A stretch of 62,584 bases of DNA from Planctomycetota bacterium. Lineage in GTDB: Bacteria; Planctomycetota; Phycisphaerae; Sedimentisphaerales; Anaerobacaceae. The position numbers and the translations under genes are program-made. Where the stretch lies: assembly GCA_019456145.1 (NCBI GenBank), contig VRUL01000020.1, forward strand, positions 30,987 to 93,570. The letters run 5' to 3'. A model generated the notes under the pieces. That model ran no database searches and was not told the origin of the DNA. It saw nothing but the letters and a program-made list of their open reading frames with translations. The stretch's first letter is position 1; the number at the start of each line of letters is the position of its first letter. Positions 33,924-42,446 of the stretch are shown piece by piece.

Positions 33924-34858
33924 TTAGCTGTTTTTTTGGAAAATGTTTTCAATGGCGGCCGAGAGGTCGGGGAATTTGAATTTATAGCCGGCTTCGAGGA
34001 GCTTTTGAGGGACTGCTTTTATGCTGGGCAGAAGCATCTCGGAAGCCATTTCACCCAGGACGAGCTTCAAGGCAAAGGCGGGCATAGGGAAAAAGGCAGG
34101 GCGGTGCATTGCCTTTCCGAGGAGAGTGTAAAAATCCTTCGAGAGGATGGGATTCGGATGCGTGAGGTTGAAAGGCCCGGCGCAATCGGGATTTTCCATC
34201 AGGAAACGAATGACGGCGACGACGTCGTCGATGTGAATCCATGGGAACCATTGTTTTCCGCTGCCGGGATGTCCTCCGAGGAAGAAACGAAACGGCGGTA
34301 TCAATCGAGCAATGACACCACCGTGGGGGCCGAGGACAACACCGAGCCTGATGGTGGCGATCCTGAGGCCCAGACTTTCCAACGGCTGGACAGATCGCTC
34401 CCACTGAATAGCGACGTCGGCCAGGAAACCGGTGCCGGCCGACGAAGATTCATCGAGTAATTCATCGCCGCGGTCGCCATAGTAGCCAATCCCTGAGGTC
34501 TGGATGAGAAGGGGTGGTTTGTTGTTTGCTTTTTGTACGGCCTGGCTTATGGCCCGGCCGGCGTTTAGTCTGCTCTGTAGAATCAGATTTTTTTCTTTTT
34601 GGTCCATCGGCCTGTGCCGACATTTTCGCCGGCGAGATTGACTATGGCAAATGCGCCGTCCGCGAGGTCCGCCCAGCCGAGGTCAGAAGCGGCGTCCCAT
34701 TGGACAACGCGGACGTTGCCGTCAAATAAGCCTTTGGCCTTGTCGGGGCGACGTGAAAGAGCGATTACCTCGAAGCCGGCGTCAGCCAGCCGGCGGCTGA
34801 GTGGCGTGCCTATGAAGCCGGTCGCTCCGGTGATTAAGATTCGTCGAGAACCGCTCAT
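33924..34858 (-). pseudogene. TIGR01777-type NAD(P)-dependent epimerase, frameshifted at a poly-A run
   Basis: Two frames together make one normal (about 310 aa) protein. 34583-34858 carries ILITGATGFIGTPLSRRL through NLAGENVGTGRWTKKKK; 33924-34607 continues with NLILQSRLNAGRAI and GIGYYGDRGDELLDE to the end. The family (sugar-nucleotide epimerase-like, YfcH type) reads GRWTxxxK...SR across this point without a break. The junction is the A7 run on the coding strand (34588-34594), so one base gained or lost explains it. It could be an assembly error, a real mutation or slippage. Otherwise intact. Confidence 0.85.
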
Positions 34859-34867
34859 AATCAACAA

Positions 34868-35321
34868 TTATAGCCAGGCTCATCGAGAAAGGAACAGTAT
34901 TATTTGGCATGTCCGGGGAGCATAGTATCAATGAGCTGCCAAATAAATTTGGGGGTAGATATTTTGGGGGGCTGCTTCAATTGATGATTCCCCTAAGGGG
35001 TTTCCGCTTCGCTCCAAGATTAGTGATTATGCCTTGTTGAAAGGCCTCCGTGTCATTCTGAGCGCAGCGAAGAATCTCGCTGTTTCCGGGCAATAAAGAG
35101 ATTCTTCACTTCGCTTTGCTCCGTTCAGAATGACATTCACCATAAGTTTTCAACAGAGCATAGTGCTTATTGATTTTTGGGAGGGAATTGCCATGCCTGG
35201 CGGTTAAAGATATTTGGTTTCTCTGTATGTCCGGAAATATCAATGCTTGCCATTTTTGGGAGGTCCGGCTAAAATGTGAATGCAAAAGTTGAGAAGTAAA
35301 AAGGTTTTTTGGAGTTCGATA
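34868..35321. other. Intergenic region with palindromic repeat pair
   Basis: About 450 bases without a gene. Contains the inverted GTCATTCTGA repeat pair at 35052-35134. The final 40 bases lead into serA (GGAG at 35311-35314). Confidence 0.6.
35052..35134. repeat. Inverted pair of GTCATTCTGA...GAAGAATCTC palindromic elements
   Basis: Left arm 35052-35078 and right arm 35098-35134 are two family members in opposite orientation, able to form a long hairpin. Related copies lie at 55287-55335 and 55534-55575. These look like the short dispersed palindromes found in many bacteria. Confidence 0.75.
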
Positions 35322-36911
35322 ATGATTAGAGTGCTGATTACGGACAAGCTTGCACAGCAGGGTATTGACTTACTCAATTCGATGGACGGTGTTGAAGCTG
35401 TTGTTAAAACAAGTGTAAGTGCAGAGGAATTAGCCAGGATTATCGGTGAATACGATGGGCTGATCATTCGAAGCGGCACAAATGTTACCGCCGAAGTTCT
35501 GGCCAATCCCGGCAAGCTAAAGGCAATCGCCCGTGCGGGCGTCGGTGTTGACAACATCGACATCCCGGAGGCCACCAGAAAAGGAATCCTTGTTATGAAT
35601 ACGCCGGGCGGCAATACCCTCAGTGCCGCAGAACACACAATGGCTTTGATTCTTTCAATGAGCCGAAATGTTGTCCCTGCCTGCAACAGTCTGAAAGATG
35701 GCGCCTGGGACAGAAAGAAATATATGGGCAACCAGCTTAACAACAAAGTCCTCGGCGTGATAGGCTTAGGCAGAATCGGCATGGCTGTGGCGAAAATGGC
35801 AAAAGGTTTCAATATGAAGGTCCTGGGCCATGACCCCTTTGCCGCCCCCCCCGAAGCGGAAAAACTCGGTCTTGAAATAACCGACAGCCTCGAAGGAATC
35901 TTCAAAGAGGCCGATTATATCAGCGTCCACGTACCCAGGAATGAGCAAACGGTGAGTATGATTGATACCGAACAGATCAATATGATGAAACCCACCGTTC
36001 GATTAATCAACGTGGCACGGGGCGGGATTATCAACGAAGACGCACTGTATAATGCACTGGCCCAAAATCGTATCGCCGGTGCCGCTCTGGATGTGTACCC
36101 TACGGAGCCGCCGGAGAATACACGTTTCACAGAGTTTGAAAATTGCCTCGTTACGCCCCATTTAGGCGCCAGTACCAAAGAAGCCCAAATCGACGTTGCT
36201 GTCGAAGCAGCTCAAATCCTTGTTGATGCCATCAAGGGCGGCCCGGTCAAGAACGCGCTGAATGCTCCATCTATGGCCGGAGCCGTACCGCCAATTGTCA
36301 GTCAATATGCTGAACTTGCCCGGCGAATTGGCTCACTGGTCAGTATCATTGCGCCGGGCCATATCAAGAGCGTCGAGATCCAATATCGCGGCTCGATTGC
36401 CGAAATGGCCTTCGAACCGGTTACCCTTAACTTTGCAGTTGGTTTGCTGCAGCGTCATTTTGACATGCCTCTGAATATGGTCAATGTATCTGTCCTTGCT
36501 AAAGAACGCGGCATAAGCATCGATGAGACGAAAAATACAAAGGCCCAGGATGTGGCGGCAAGTTTCAGCGCCAAAGTCGTTACCGATAAGGTTATACGCA
36601 CTGTGACCGGTTCAGTCTTCGGCGAGACTCTACTGCGTATCATCGAAATCGACGGCTTCAACGTAGAGATGACACCACTGGGTGCGGTCCTGATCATCTT
36701 TAACGACGACAAGCCTGGGGTGATTGGTTTCGTCGGAACCGTTTGCGGCAGACATAATATCAATATCTGCACGATGGGCGTAGGGCAGAAGCCGGAAGAG
36801 CAAAAAGCAATGCTGGCCGTCAGTCTCGACAAAGAACCTGATGCAAAAGCCATTGAAGAGCTCGGCGAACTTGACTTTGTAAACGAAATTTATGTCTGTA
36901 AATTAGACTGA
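35322..36911 (+). CDS. serA: D-3-phosphoglycerate dehydrogenase
   Basis: 529 aa, first enzyme of serine synthesis: 3-phosphoglycerate plus NAD+ gives 3-phosphohydroxypyruvate. NAD motif GLGRIGMAVA, catalytic Arg in NVARGG, Glu-Asp-His arrangement ending PHLGAST. The long form: an intervening ASB domain and a C-terminal ACT domain (GVIGFVGTVCGRHNINICTM) that usually binds serine for feedback control. ATG 35322 with GGAG 7 bases upstream is preferred over ATG 35280. First gene of an operon with a phosphohexomutase and a cation transporter, 42 and 4 bases apart. Confidence 0.95.
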   Translation: MIRVLITDKLAQQGIDLLNSMDGVEAVVKTSVSAEELARIIGEYDGLIIRSGTNVTAEVLANPGKLKAIARAGVGVDNIDIPEATRKGILVMNTPGGNTLSAAEHTMALILSMSRNVVPACNSLKDGAWDRKKYMGNQLNNKVLGVIGLGRIGMAVAKMAKGFNMKVLGHDPFAAPPEAEKLGLEITDSLEGIFKEADYISVHVPRNEQTVSMIDTEQINMMKPTVRLINVARGGIINEDALYNALAQNRIAGAALDVYPTEPPENTRFTEFENCLVTPHLGASTKEAQIDVAVEAAQILVDAIKGGPVKNALNAPSMAGAVPPIVSQYAELARRIGSLVSIIAPGHIKSVEIQYRGSIAEMAFEPVTLNFAVGLLQRHFDMPLNMVNVSVLAKERGISIDETKNTKAQDVAASFSAKVVTDKVIRTVTGSVFGETLLRIIEIDGFNVEMTPLGAVLIIFNDDKPGVIGFVGTVCGRHNINICTMGVGQKPEEQKAMLAVSLDKEPDAKAIEELGELDFVNEIYVCKLD

Positions 36912-36953
36912 TTCTCGATGCTCGTTGGGGGAGCAGCGAATGGAGTCTTTGGC

Positions 36954-38369
36954 GTGGCTGAGCAATTAATAATAAGTGTAAGCGGTATGAGAGGTATCGT
37001 CGGCGAGAACCTCACTGCTTCTATTGCGACAGATTATGGCTGTGCCTTCGGTACGTTCCTGAAAAACAGACACACAGACAAAAAAGAGAAATTATCGGTG
37101 TGTATCGGCAGGGATTCTCGACCAAGCGGCCAAATGCTGAAATCCGCCGTTACAGAAGGATTATGCAAAGTGGGAGTTGACGTAATTGATTTGGGGATTG
37201 TAACCACGCCTGGCGCAGGCATTATGGTAAGAGAACTGGCCTGTAGCGGTGGAGTAGTCGTTACCGCTTCACACAATCCGGCCCAATATAACGGCATAAA
37301 ACTTTTACTCGACAATGGTATTGCTCCACCGCCCGCTGCCGCAGAGCAAATCAAGCGATGTTTTTTCGACAAACATTTTGAACTTGTAGATTCGCTCGAT
37401 AGCGGGGGGGTAACTTCTAATGATCAGACTGATAGCACTCACATCACTAAGGTTTTGGCAATCGTTGACAAAGAGACAATCGGCGGACGAAAATTCAACG
37501 TCGTACTGGACAGTGTCAACGGAGCAGGGGGTCGGGTTACGAAAAAGCTGTTGGCCGAATTAGGCTGTGTAGTTTCTGCGATAAATGATGAACCCACCGG
37601 CGTCTTTGCACATGCACCTGAGCCAAGGGCTGAGAACTTGACCGGTCTTTGTGAAGCGGTAAAAACAGGGCGTGCCGAAATCGGCTTTGCCCAGGACCCC
37701 GACGCTGACAGATTGGCAATCGTTGACGAAGCCGGGACTTATATTGGCGAAGAATATACTCTTGCTTTGGCGGCAAAGTATATTTTTAGCAAGTGGCACG
37801 GCCATCTTGGCCGTGTATTCACGGGCTGGAAGCCCGTGCCACAAGCCGCGACGAACCTTTCAACTTCGAGAATGCTCGACGATGTTGCCGAAGAGGCCGG
37901 TGGTCAGGTTGTCCGCACGGCCGTCGGCGAGGCAAATGTCGCCAAAGCAATGCTCGAACACAATTGTATCATCGGCGGAGAAGGCAACGGCGGTGTAATT
38001 GATTTGCGGGTAAGTCCGGTTCGCGACAGCCTTGTGGGTATTGCCCTTGTCCTGCAATTAATGGCAGAGACTCAGAAAACAGTAAGCGAATTGGTCAGTG
38101 AAATCGGCGGTTACTATATGAGCAAAGACAAATTCGCTGCAGGGAAGTCGCAAGCCCGGCAAATCTTAGAATCGGCAAAAGAGACCTTCACCGACGCGAA
38201 GCTCGACACCACTGACGGCTGCCGATTCGATTTTGACGATGGCTGGCTGCACTTGAGAGCCAGTAATACAGAGCCGGTCATGAGGATTATAGTCGAAGCC
38301 AAAGACCAACTTGCCGCACAAAAGTATATCGATGCAGTATCGAATATCCGCAAAAAAATACCCGGTTAA
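36954..38369 (+). CDS. glmM: Phosphoglucosamine/phosphomannomutase with in-frame hairpin insert
   Basis: About 471 aa alpha-D-phosphohexomutase. Catalytic serine in TASHNPAQYNGIK, metal site DPDADRLAIVD, sugar loop GGEGNGGV, phosphate loop RASNTEPVMRI. It interconverts 1- and 6-phosphates of glucosamine, mannose or glucose; GlmM versus ManB cannot be told. GTG 36954 has GGAG 8 bases upstream; ATG 36918 has none. At 37793-37842 a 50-bp double hairpin adds about 17-20 residues (WHGHLGRVFTGWKPVPQAA) between AAKYIFSK and TNLSTSRMLDD, without breaking the frame. Whether the enzyme tolerates it is unknown. Confidence 0.9.
   Translation: MAEQLIISVSGMRGIVGENLTASIATDYGCAFGTFLKNRHTDKKEKLSVCIGRDSRPSGQMLKSAVTEGLCKVGVDVIDLGIVTTPGAGIMVRELACSGGVVVTASHNPAQYNGIKLLLDNGIAPPPAAAEQIKRCFFDKHFELVDSLDSGGVTSNDQTDSTHITKVLAIVDKETIGGRKFNVVLDSVNGAGGRVTKKLLAELGCVVSAINDEPTGVFAHAPEPRAENLTGLCEAVKTGRAEIGFAQDPDADRLAIVDEAGTYIGEEYTLALAAKYIFSKWHGHLGRVFTGWKPVPQAATNLSTSRMLDDVAEEAGGQVVRTAVGEANVAKAMLEHNCIIGGEGNGGVIDLRVSPVRDSLVGIALVLQLMAETQKTVSELVSEIGGYYMSKDKFAAGKSQARQILESAKETFTDAKLDTTDGCRFDFDDGWLHLRASNTEPVMRIIVEAKDQLAAQKYIDAVSNIRKKIPG
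37793..37842. repeat. Double-hairpin dispersed element inside a coding sequence
   Basis: Outer ends GTGGCACG and CGTGCCAC are inverted repeats. Inside are two hairpins, CACGGCCATCTTGGCCGTG and CACGGGCTGGAAGCCCGTG. The CGGGCTGGAAGCCCG core is a common short dispersed palindrome in planctomycete genomes (my recollection). It encodes residues foreign to the mutase family. Confidence 0.7.
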
Positions 38370-38373
38370 GTAA

Positions 38374-39270
38374 ATGCACAATCACAAGATTGAAAGCGCA
38401 AATAAAGATATAAGGTTTGTTACAAATCTTGGTATCGCGGGCAATATTGCCCTTTCTGTCGTGAAAGTCGGTGTTGGTCTTTTGGCCGGGTCAATGGCCC
38501 TTGTTGCCGATGGTATCCACTCAATTTCTGATATGACCACCGATATCGCCGTTCTGCTGGGTGTTCACTTTGGGTCAAAGCAGCCTGATGAAAAGCATCA
38601 ATACGGGCATGGCCGGACAGAAACTTTTGCAGCGGCTTTCATAGGGATAGCTCTTTTAGTAGTCGGTGGAGTTATGATTTACCGTGCAGCCATTGACATG
38701 GGGGCAGGTAAATATGCCGCGCCTGGCTTTGTGGTACTCCTGGTGGCGTTAATTTCGGTTGTTGTCAAAGAATTACTTTACAGGTTAACAAAAAGAATTG
38801 CGATCAAATCGAGCAGCCCGGCTCTTTACGCAAATGCCTGGCATCATCGCTCCGATGCGTTAAGTTCAATTGCTGTTGTTGCCGGTTTTGTTTCGCTCAA
38901 GTTCGGTTTTAAGTACGGTGACCAGATGGCAGCGGCCGCGGTGGGCCTGATGATAATTTTGGTTGCTGTTCGGATAATCAGCGATTGCCTGCACGAGTTT
39001 ACGGAAAGCGCCGTTGATTCGGAAACGATTGAACACATAAAAAAGATAATTAATGCCGACTCTTCAATACATCAATGGCATAAGCTTCGAACCCGTACGG
39101 TCGGCAGAGAAGTTTTTCTCGACCTTCACATCCTTGTTGCCCCGGATTTGAGCATAGCCGCGGCCCACGAAATAGCGGATAATTTGGAGGAGACACTCGA
39201 TGAGCAGATAACCCGCCCGGTTAATATTACTGTTCACATCGAACCGGACACACCTTCCCTGAGAAAATAA
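38374..39270 (+). CDS. Cation diffusion facilitator (CDF) efflux transporter
   Basis: 298 aa. Six membrane helices and a C-terminal cytoplasmic domain. Metal-binding positions appear in ADGIHSISDM (helix 2) and HHRSDALSS (helix 5), the DxxxD/HxxxD arrangement of zinc/iron/manganese exporters. The cytoplasmic tail has DLHILVAPDLSIAAAHEIAD, the dimer metal-site region. Last gene of the serA operon. Its final 121 bases recur, with almost only synonymous changes, at 43375-43495. Confidence 0.93.
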   Translation: MHNHKIESANKDIRFVTNLGIAGNIALSVVKVGVGLLAGSMALVADGIHSISDMTTDIAVLLGVHFGSKQPDEKHQYGHGRTETFAAAFIGIALLVVGGVMIYRAAIDMGAGKYAAPGFVVLLVALISVVVKELLYRLTKRIAIKSSSPALYANAWHHRSDALSSIAVVAGFVSLKFGFKYGDQMAAAAVGLMIILVAVRIISDCLHEFTESAVDSETIEHIKKIINADSSIHQWHKLRTRTVGREVFLDLHILVAPDLSIAAAHEIADNLEETLDEQITRPVNITVHIEPDTPSLRK

Positions 39271-39271
39271 G
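39151..39271 (+). repeat. CDF 3'-end repeat, copy A
   Basis: The last 40 codons of the CDF gene. Copy B is at 43375-43495, 4224 bases away, with nine differences: eight synonymous and one Thr-to-Ser. Confidence 0.9.
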
Positions 39272-39707
39272 GAAAGGATTGTACAGTTCACGTCAAACGA
39301 ATTTTGAACACTTATTTCTTATCCCTCCAATTCCACCATTTTAACAGTTTGGGGTCATGGTCGGTATTCGAGGCGTAGTATATGGCACAACGAATCACAT
39401 AGAGCATATACTTATCGACCGGTGGTGTCTATGACATACTCATCAAAATCGATATCACTCCCGAAGAGGTTCAAAAGCTCACTCCTGCGCATCCCCATCT
39501 AAAGAGTGGAGAATGGTCCCCATGGAAAGATAAAACGATGGAGCGAAGATTTGAGATACAAAAACGGAAAATTCTTCAGGAAGCTGATATCAAGCAAGAA
39601 GTAGCCAATGGCAAGCTGAAATGTTTGGAGCAATTTACCCAGCCATTTATATCCATTGTCCCACAGCTTTTAAGCTATCCCACACAAATCGGCTTTTTTC
39701 ATATGCA
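39271..39707. other. Non-coding or decayed stretch
   Basis: An open frame of about 105 codons without a proper start runs from about 39400 to 39720 (KIDITPEEVQKLTPAHPHLKS then MERRFEIQKRKILQEADIKQ). It reads like the end of a real protein, so it may be a gene remnant, but I do not recognise the family. Nothing else is visible. Confidence 0.45.
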
Positions 39708-40322
39708 TCAACGTGTGTAGAACTCTATGGTCCTGCCATAGTCAGCCTCAAATGGTAAGAGCACTTCATCCAACTTCGGAAGATGTAAAACAGTTGCTTG
39801 CAGTTTTTCTTTATCGACCGAGAGCCAATCCGGAACACGAAAACCCACCTCTTCAGCAGATTCCACACACTGCTGAACGAAGGATCGGCTGGGCTTGTTT
39901 ACTGAGATAACCTGACCCTGTTTTACACAAAACGAAGGGAGATTGACTTTTCTGCCATTTACGAGAAAGTGGCCATGGACCACCATCTGCCGAGCTTGCC
40001 AGATGGTGCGGGCCCAGTGAAGACGTCGAATCACATTATCCAGGCGAGACTCAAGTATCTCTTGTAAAGCTTCCTGGTTCGAGCAACTGTAAGAACTGGC
40101 CATCTGGATATAATGCCGTAACTGATTATCCCGAATACTATAATAATAAGCTATACGCTGTTTTTCTCTTAGCTGCAGGCCATAAAGACTGTGTCTGGCC
40201 CTACGACGTCCATGCTGGCCGGGACGCTTTCCTCGCCGAGCAGTTACATGTTTGGGCGTCTCGGCGATTGGGGCTTCCATACTCCGGCTCAACTTCACTT
40301 TGGGGCCATAATACCTGCTCAT
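39708..40322 (-). CDS. rpsD: 30S ribosomal protein S4 paralogue without zinc cysteines
   Basis: 204 aa, normal S4 length. N-terminal MSRYYGPKVKLSRSMEAP, RRGKRPGQHG, and the S4 RNA-binding domain ESRLDNVIRRLHWARTIWQARQMVVHGH. S4 nucleates 30S assembly. It lacks the N-terminal zinc-binding cysteines of C+ S4 proteins and stands alone, away from the usual rpsM-rpsK-rpoA context, suggesting an extra paralogue. GGAG precedes ATG; a hairpin GTTGTT/AACAAC (40334-40347) sits next to it and a palindrome AGTACGTACT lies at 40370-40379. Confidence 0.93.
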   Translation of the reverse strand: MSRYYGPKVKLSRSMEAPIAETPKHVTARRGKRPGQHGRRRARHSLYGLQLREKQRIAYYYSIRDNQLRHYIQMASSYSCSNQEALQEILESRLDNVIRRLHWARTIWQARQMVVHGHFLVNGRKVNLPSFCVKQGQVISVNKPSRSFVQQCVESAEEVGFRVPDWLSVDKEKLQATVLHLPKLDEVLLPFEADYGRTIEFYTR

Positions 40323-40639
40323 ATCTATTCTCCGTTGTTTGAACAACAAATGGCCAAGTCTTTTTATTTAGTACGTACTTTAAAAAATACTGTCGTTTAC
40401 TTATTTTGTTCGATCTAAGTCCGGACTCTAATATTTTAGGAACATTATTACGATTCCGTGGTCGTTGTAACCTGTTCCATACGAGATTCCCTTATATAAA
40501 CAAAAGTAGTTAAACTGAAAGTACAAACAGGCCTTGCCCTGATATGCACAAGGCACATATCCGGTTATCATTGATTTATATATTATTAAGAATGGCTAAG
40601 TAACCCACATGAAATGAAACCAGAAAGTGAGGTGTATCT
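40323..40639. promoter_or_regulatory. Divergent control region of rpsD paralogue and DUF1540 gene
   Basis: 317 bases between divergent genes. The rpsD side holds the hairpin at 40334-40347 and the palindrome AGTACGTACT at 40370-40379, either of which could be regulatory. I see no recognisable Zur box. The DUF1540 side ends in GAGGTG before ATG 40640. Confidence 0.4.
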
Positions 40640-40924
40640 ATGAAAATGTCAAAAGTTATGAAATGCGAAGTCAGCGATTGTGCCTACAACATGGATAATC
40701 ACTGCCATACCATGGCAATTACTATTGGTGACAGTATGGATCCAAGATGTGATACTTTTTGCCAGTCTTCTATGAAGGGTGGAGATGCCAGTTGTCTGGC
40801 AGGTGTTGGTGCATGTAAGATTTCCTCTTGCACGTACAATAATAATTTAGAATGTGGTGCCCCGGGAATATCCATAGGTTACAAAGAACAGGAACCTGAC
40901 TGTTTGACATTCCAGATGGAGTAA
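40640..40924 (+). CDS. DUF1540 cysteine-rich small protein
   Basis: 94 aa with two DUF1540 units: CEVSDCAYNMDNHCHTMAIT then CDTFC, and CKISSCTYNNNLECGAPGIS then CLTF. The regular cysteines suggest metal binding, probably zinc. The family is common in clostridia and anaerobes and has no assigned role. GAGGTG precedes ATG. Part of the island between the CDF repeats. Confidence 0.85.
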   Translation: MKMSKVMKCEVSDCAYNMDNHCHTMAITIGDSMDPRCDTFCQSSMKGGDASCLAGVGACKISSCTYNNNLECGAPGISIGYKEQEPDCLTFQME

Positions 40925-41052
40925 AGCTTCTGTTAATCGAGAACATGCCTGCGTTGTAGAGCATCGGTAATGTATGAAGCCAGAGCAGTAGATGGCTTGC
41001 GCAAAGGGGAATCTTTTTCAAATTCATTCCCCATTTAAAAGAAAGTCATCGA

Positions 41053-41316
41053 ATAAAAGCAGTAGTCATTGACAAGCATGGTGGTTTAGACTGCGTAAAG
41101 ACTGAGAACATTGCTGAGCCTAAAGCTGGTGAAAACGAGGTGATATTTGATGTTCGCTCTGCAGCATTAAACCACCTGGATATCTGGGTGCGCAAGGGAC
41201 TCCCCGGTCTTAAGGTCGAGATGCCACATATCTTAGGTTCTGATGCTGCGGGTGAGACTGTTTTAGCAGAGACTGAATATGCTGGTGGGTGTATGAGCGG
41301 TATATGTGTATTATAG
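41053..41316 (+). pseudogene. N-terminal fragment of a zinc-type alcohol dehydrogenase
   Basis: Translation from 41053 gives KAVVIDKHGGLDCVKTENIA, then ALNHLDIWVRKGLPGLKVEMP and HILGSDAAGE, the GroES-like start of an MDR alcohol dehydrogenase or quinone reductase. The expected ATG is ATA, and the frame leaves the family after about 75 residues and stops at 41316. The remainder (catalytic and NAD domains) is absent. The stretch 40925-41052 holds nothing else. Confidence 0.75.
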
Positions 41317-41346
41317 AAAAGGGCCAAGTACTTGAGAGGTCAGTAA

Positions 41347-42030
41347 ATGGATAAGTTGCAAATCAAATCTGAAAGTGGCGAGCCATTTATTGGACGAATA
41401 GAGGCAGGAGAACTAATAGCCGTAGAATTGGAAAGATTCCGTAATAAAAAAGCTGTGGTTCTGGGAATTCCTCGTGGAGGAGTCATTGTTGCAAATCAGA
41501 TAGCTCAGTTATTGATAACTGACTTTGATATCGTGCTTTCGCACAAGCTTGGTGCCCCTGCAAATCCCGAACTGGCGATCGGAGCAGTCTGTGAAGATGG
41601 AACTATCTTTATTGACAAAAACCTTGCCCGATATGTTGGAGCAGATGAAGGTTACATTGAGCAGGAAAAGAACCGACAACTTCAGAAGATTGCTCGCAGG
41701 GTACGGTTGTACCGCAAGATTATACCAAAGGTTGGTCTAAAACAGAGACTGGTAATCGTTACAGATGACGGGGTGGCTACTGGTGCCACCATGCGAGCTG
41801 CATTGTGGGCTATTCGACAGGAAAAACCTGAAAAGATTGTTATGGCTTTACCTGTTGGGCCAAAAGATACCATTAAACAGTTGTCTGAAGATGCAGATGA
41901 AACAGTTTGCTTAAAGACGCCACCTGTTTTTGAAGCTTTGGGCCGGTTCTATAAAAACTTTGGTCAGGTTGAAGATGAGGAATTAATGGAAATTCTTAAA
42001 CAAGAAAGCAACAGAAGAGGCAGAGAATGA
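41347..42030 (+). CDS. Phosphoribosyltransferase-like protein (COG1926 type)
   Basis: 227 aa. PRTase type I fold with the PRPP loop VIVTDDGVATGATMRAAL and a flexible hood region (LGIPRGGVIVANQIA, SHKLGAPANPELAIGAV). Members of this group occur beside or fused to dienelactone-hydrolase-like domains, as here where such a gene is two places downstream. Mycobacterial relatives belong to the hypoxia-responsive DosR regulon. The acceptor base is unknown. Overlaps the next gene by ATGA. Confidence 0.88.
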   Translation: MDKLQIKSESGEPFIGRIEAGELIAVELERFRNKKAVVLGIPRGGVIVANQIAQLLITDFDIVLSHKLGAPANPELAIGAVCEDGTIFIDKNLARYVGADEGYIEQEKNRQLQKIARRVRLYRKIIPKVGLKQRLVIVTDDGVATGATMRAALWAIRQEKPEKIVMALPVGPKDTIKQLSEDADETVCLKTPPVFEALGRFYKNFGQVEDEELMEILKQESNRRGRE

Positions 42031-42431
42031 AAATGGAAAAGCTTAAAAAAGCAGTTGGCCTTTCGCGAAAGATAGGGTTCGTATGCGTTGCTACTGCTGA
42101 CAGAAGGGGTATGCCACATATAGCTACTGCAGGTAAAATGGAGTTGGCTGATGAAGGTTACCTTGCAATTAAGGAGTGGTTTTGTCCCGGCACAACGGCC
42201 AACTTGCAAACAAATAAATTCGTATCAATCGTTGTTTGGGACAGAGATTCAGATAGTGGTTACCAGATGCTCGGCAAGTTAGAAGGGATTGAAGAGTTGG
42301 GCATTCTCAATGGCTATGCGCCAGATCTAGAGTCGGGGCCGCCATTGCCACAGGTGGAAAGGCGGTTATTAATTAAAGTCCAGAAAATAACTGATTTTAA
42401 GCTTGGACCTCATAGTGATGCAGAAGACTAA
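42027..42431 (+). CDS. Pyridoxamine 5'-phosphate oxidase-fold flavin-binding-type protein
   Basis: 134 aa with the split-barrel pattern: VCVATADRRGMPHIATAGKM, then KEWFCPGTTANLQTNKFVSI and VVWDRDSDSGYQMLGKLEGI. Proteins of this fold bind FMN or F420, or heme. Too short for pyridoxine synthesis, so probably a redox or scavenging protein. Coupled to the PRTase gene by a 4-base overlap and 15 bases from the hydrolase. Confidence 0.82.
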   Translation: MKMEKLKKAVGLSRKIGFVCVATADRRGMPHIATAGKMELADEGYLAIKEWFCPGTTANLQTNKFVSIVVWDRDSDSGYQMLGKLEGIEELGILNGYAPDLESGPPLPQVERRLLIKVQKITDFKLGPHSDAED

Positions 42432-42446
42432 TCGTATCTTGACGGG

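Noticed and set aside
33888..34460. 190-codon plus-strand frame over the epimerase
   Set aside because: Antisense of a recognisable epimerase half; no homology-like features.
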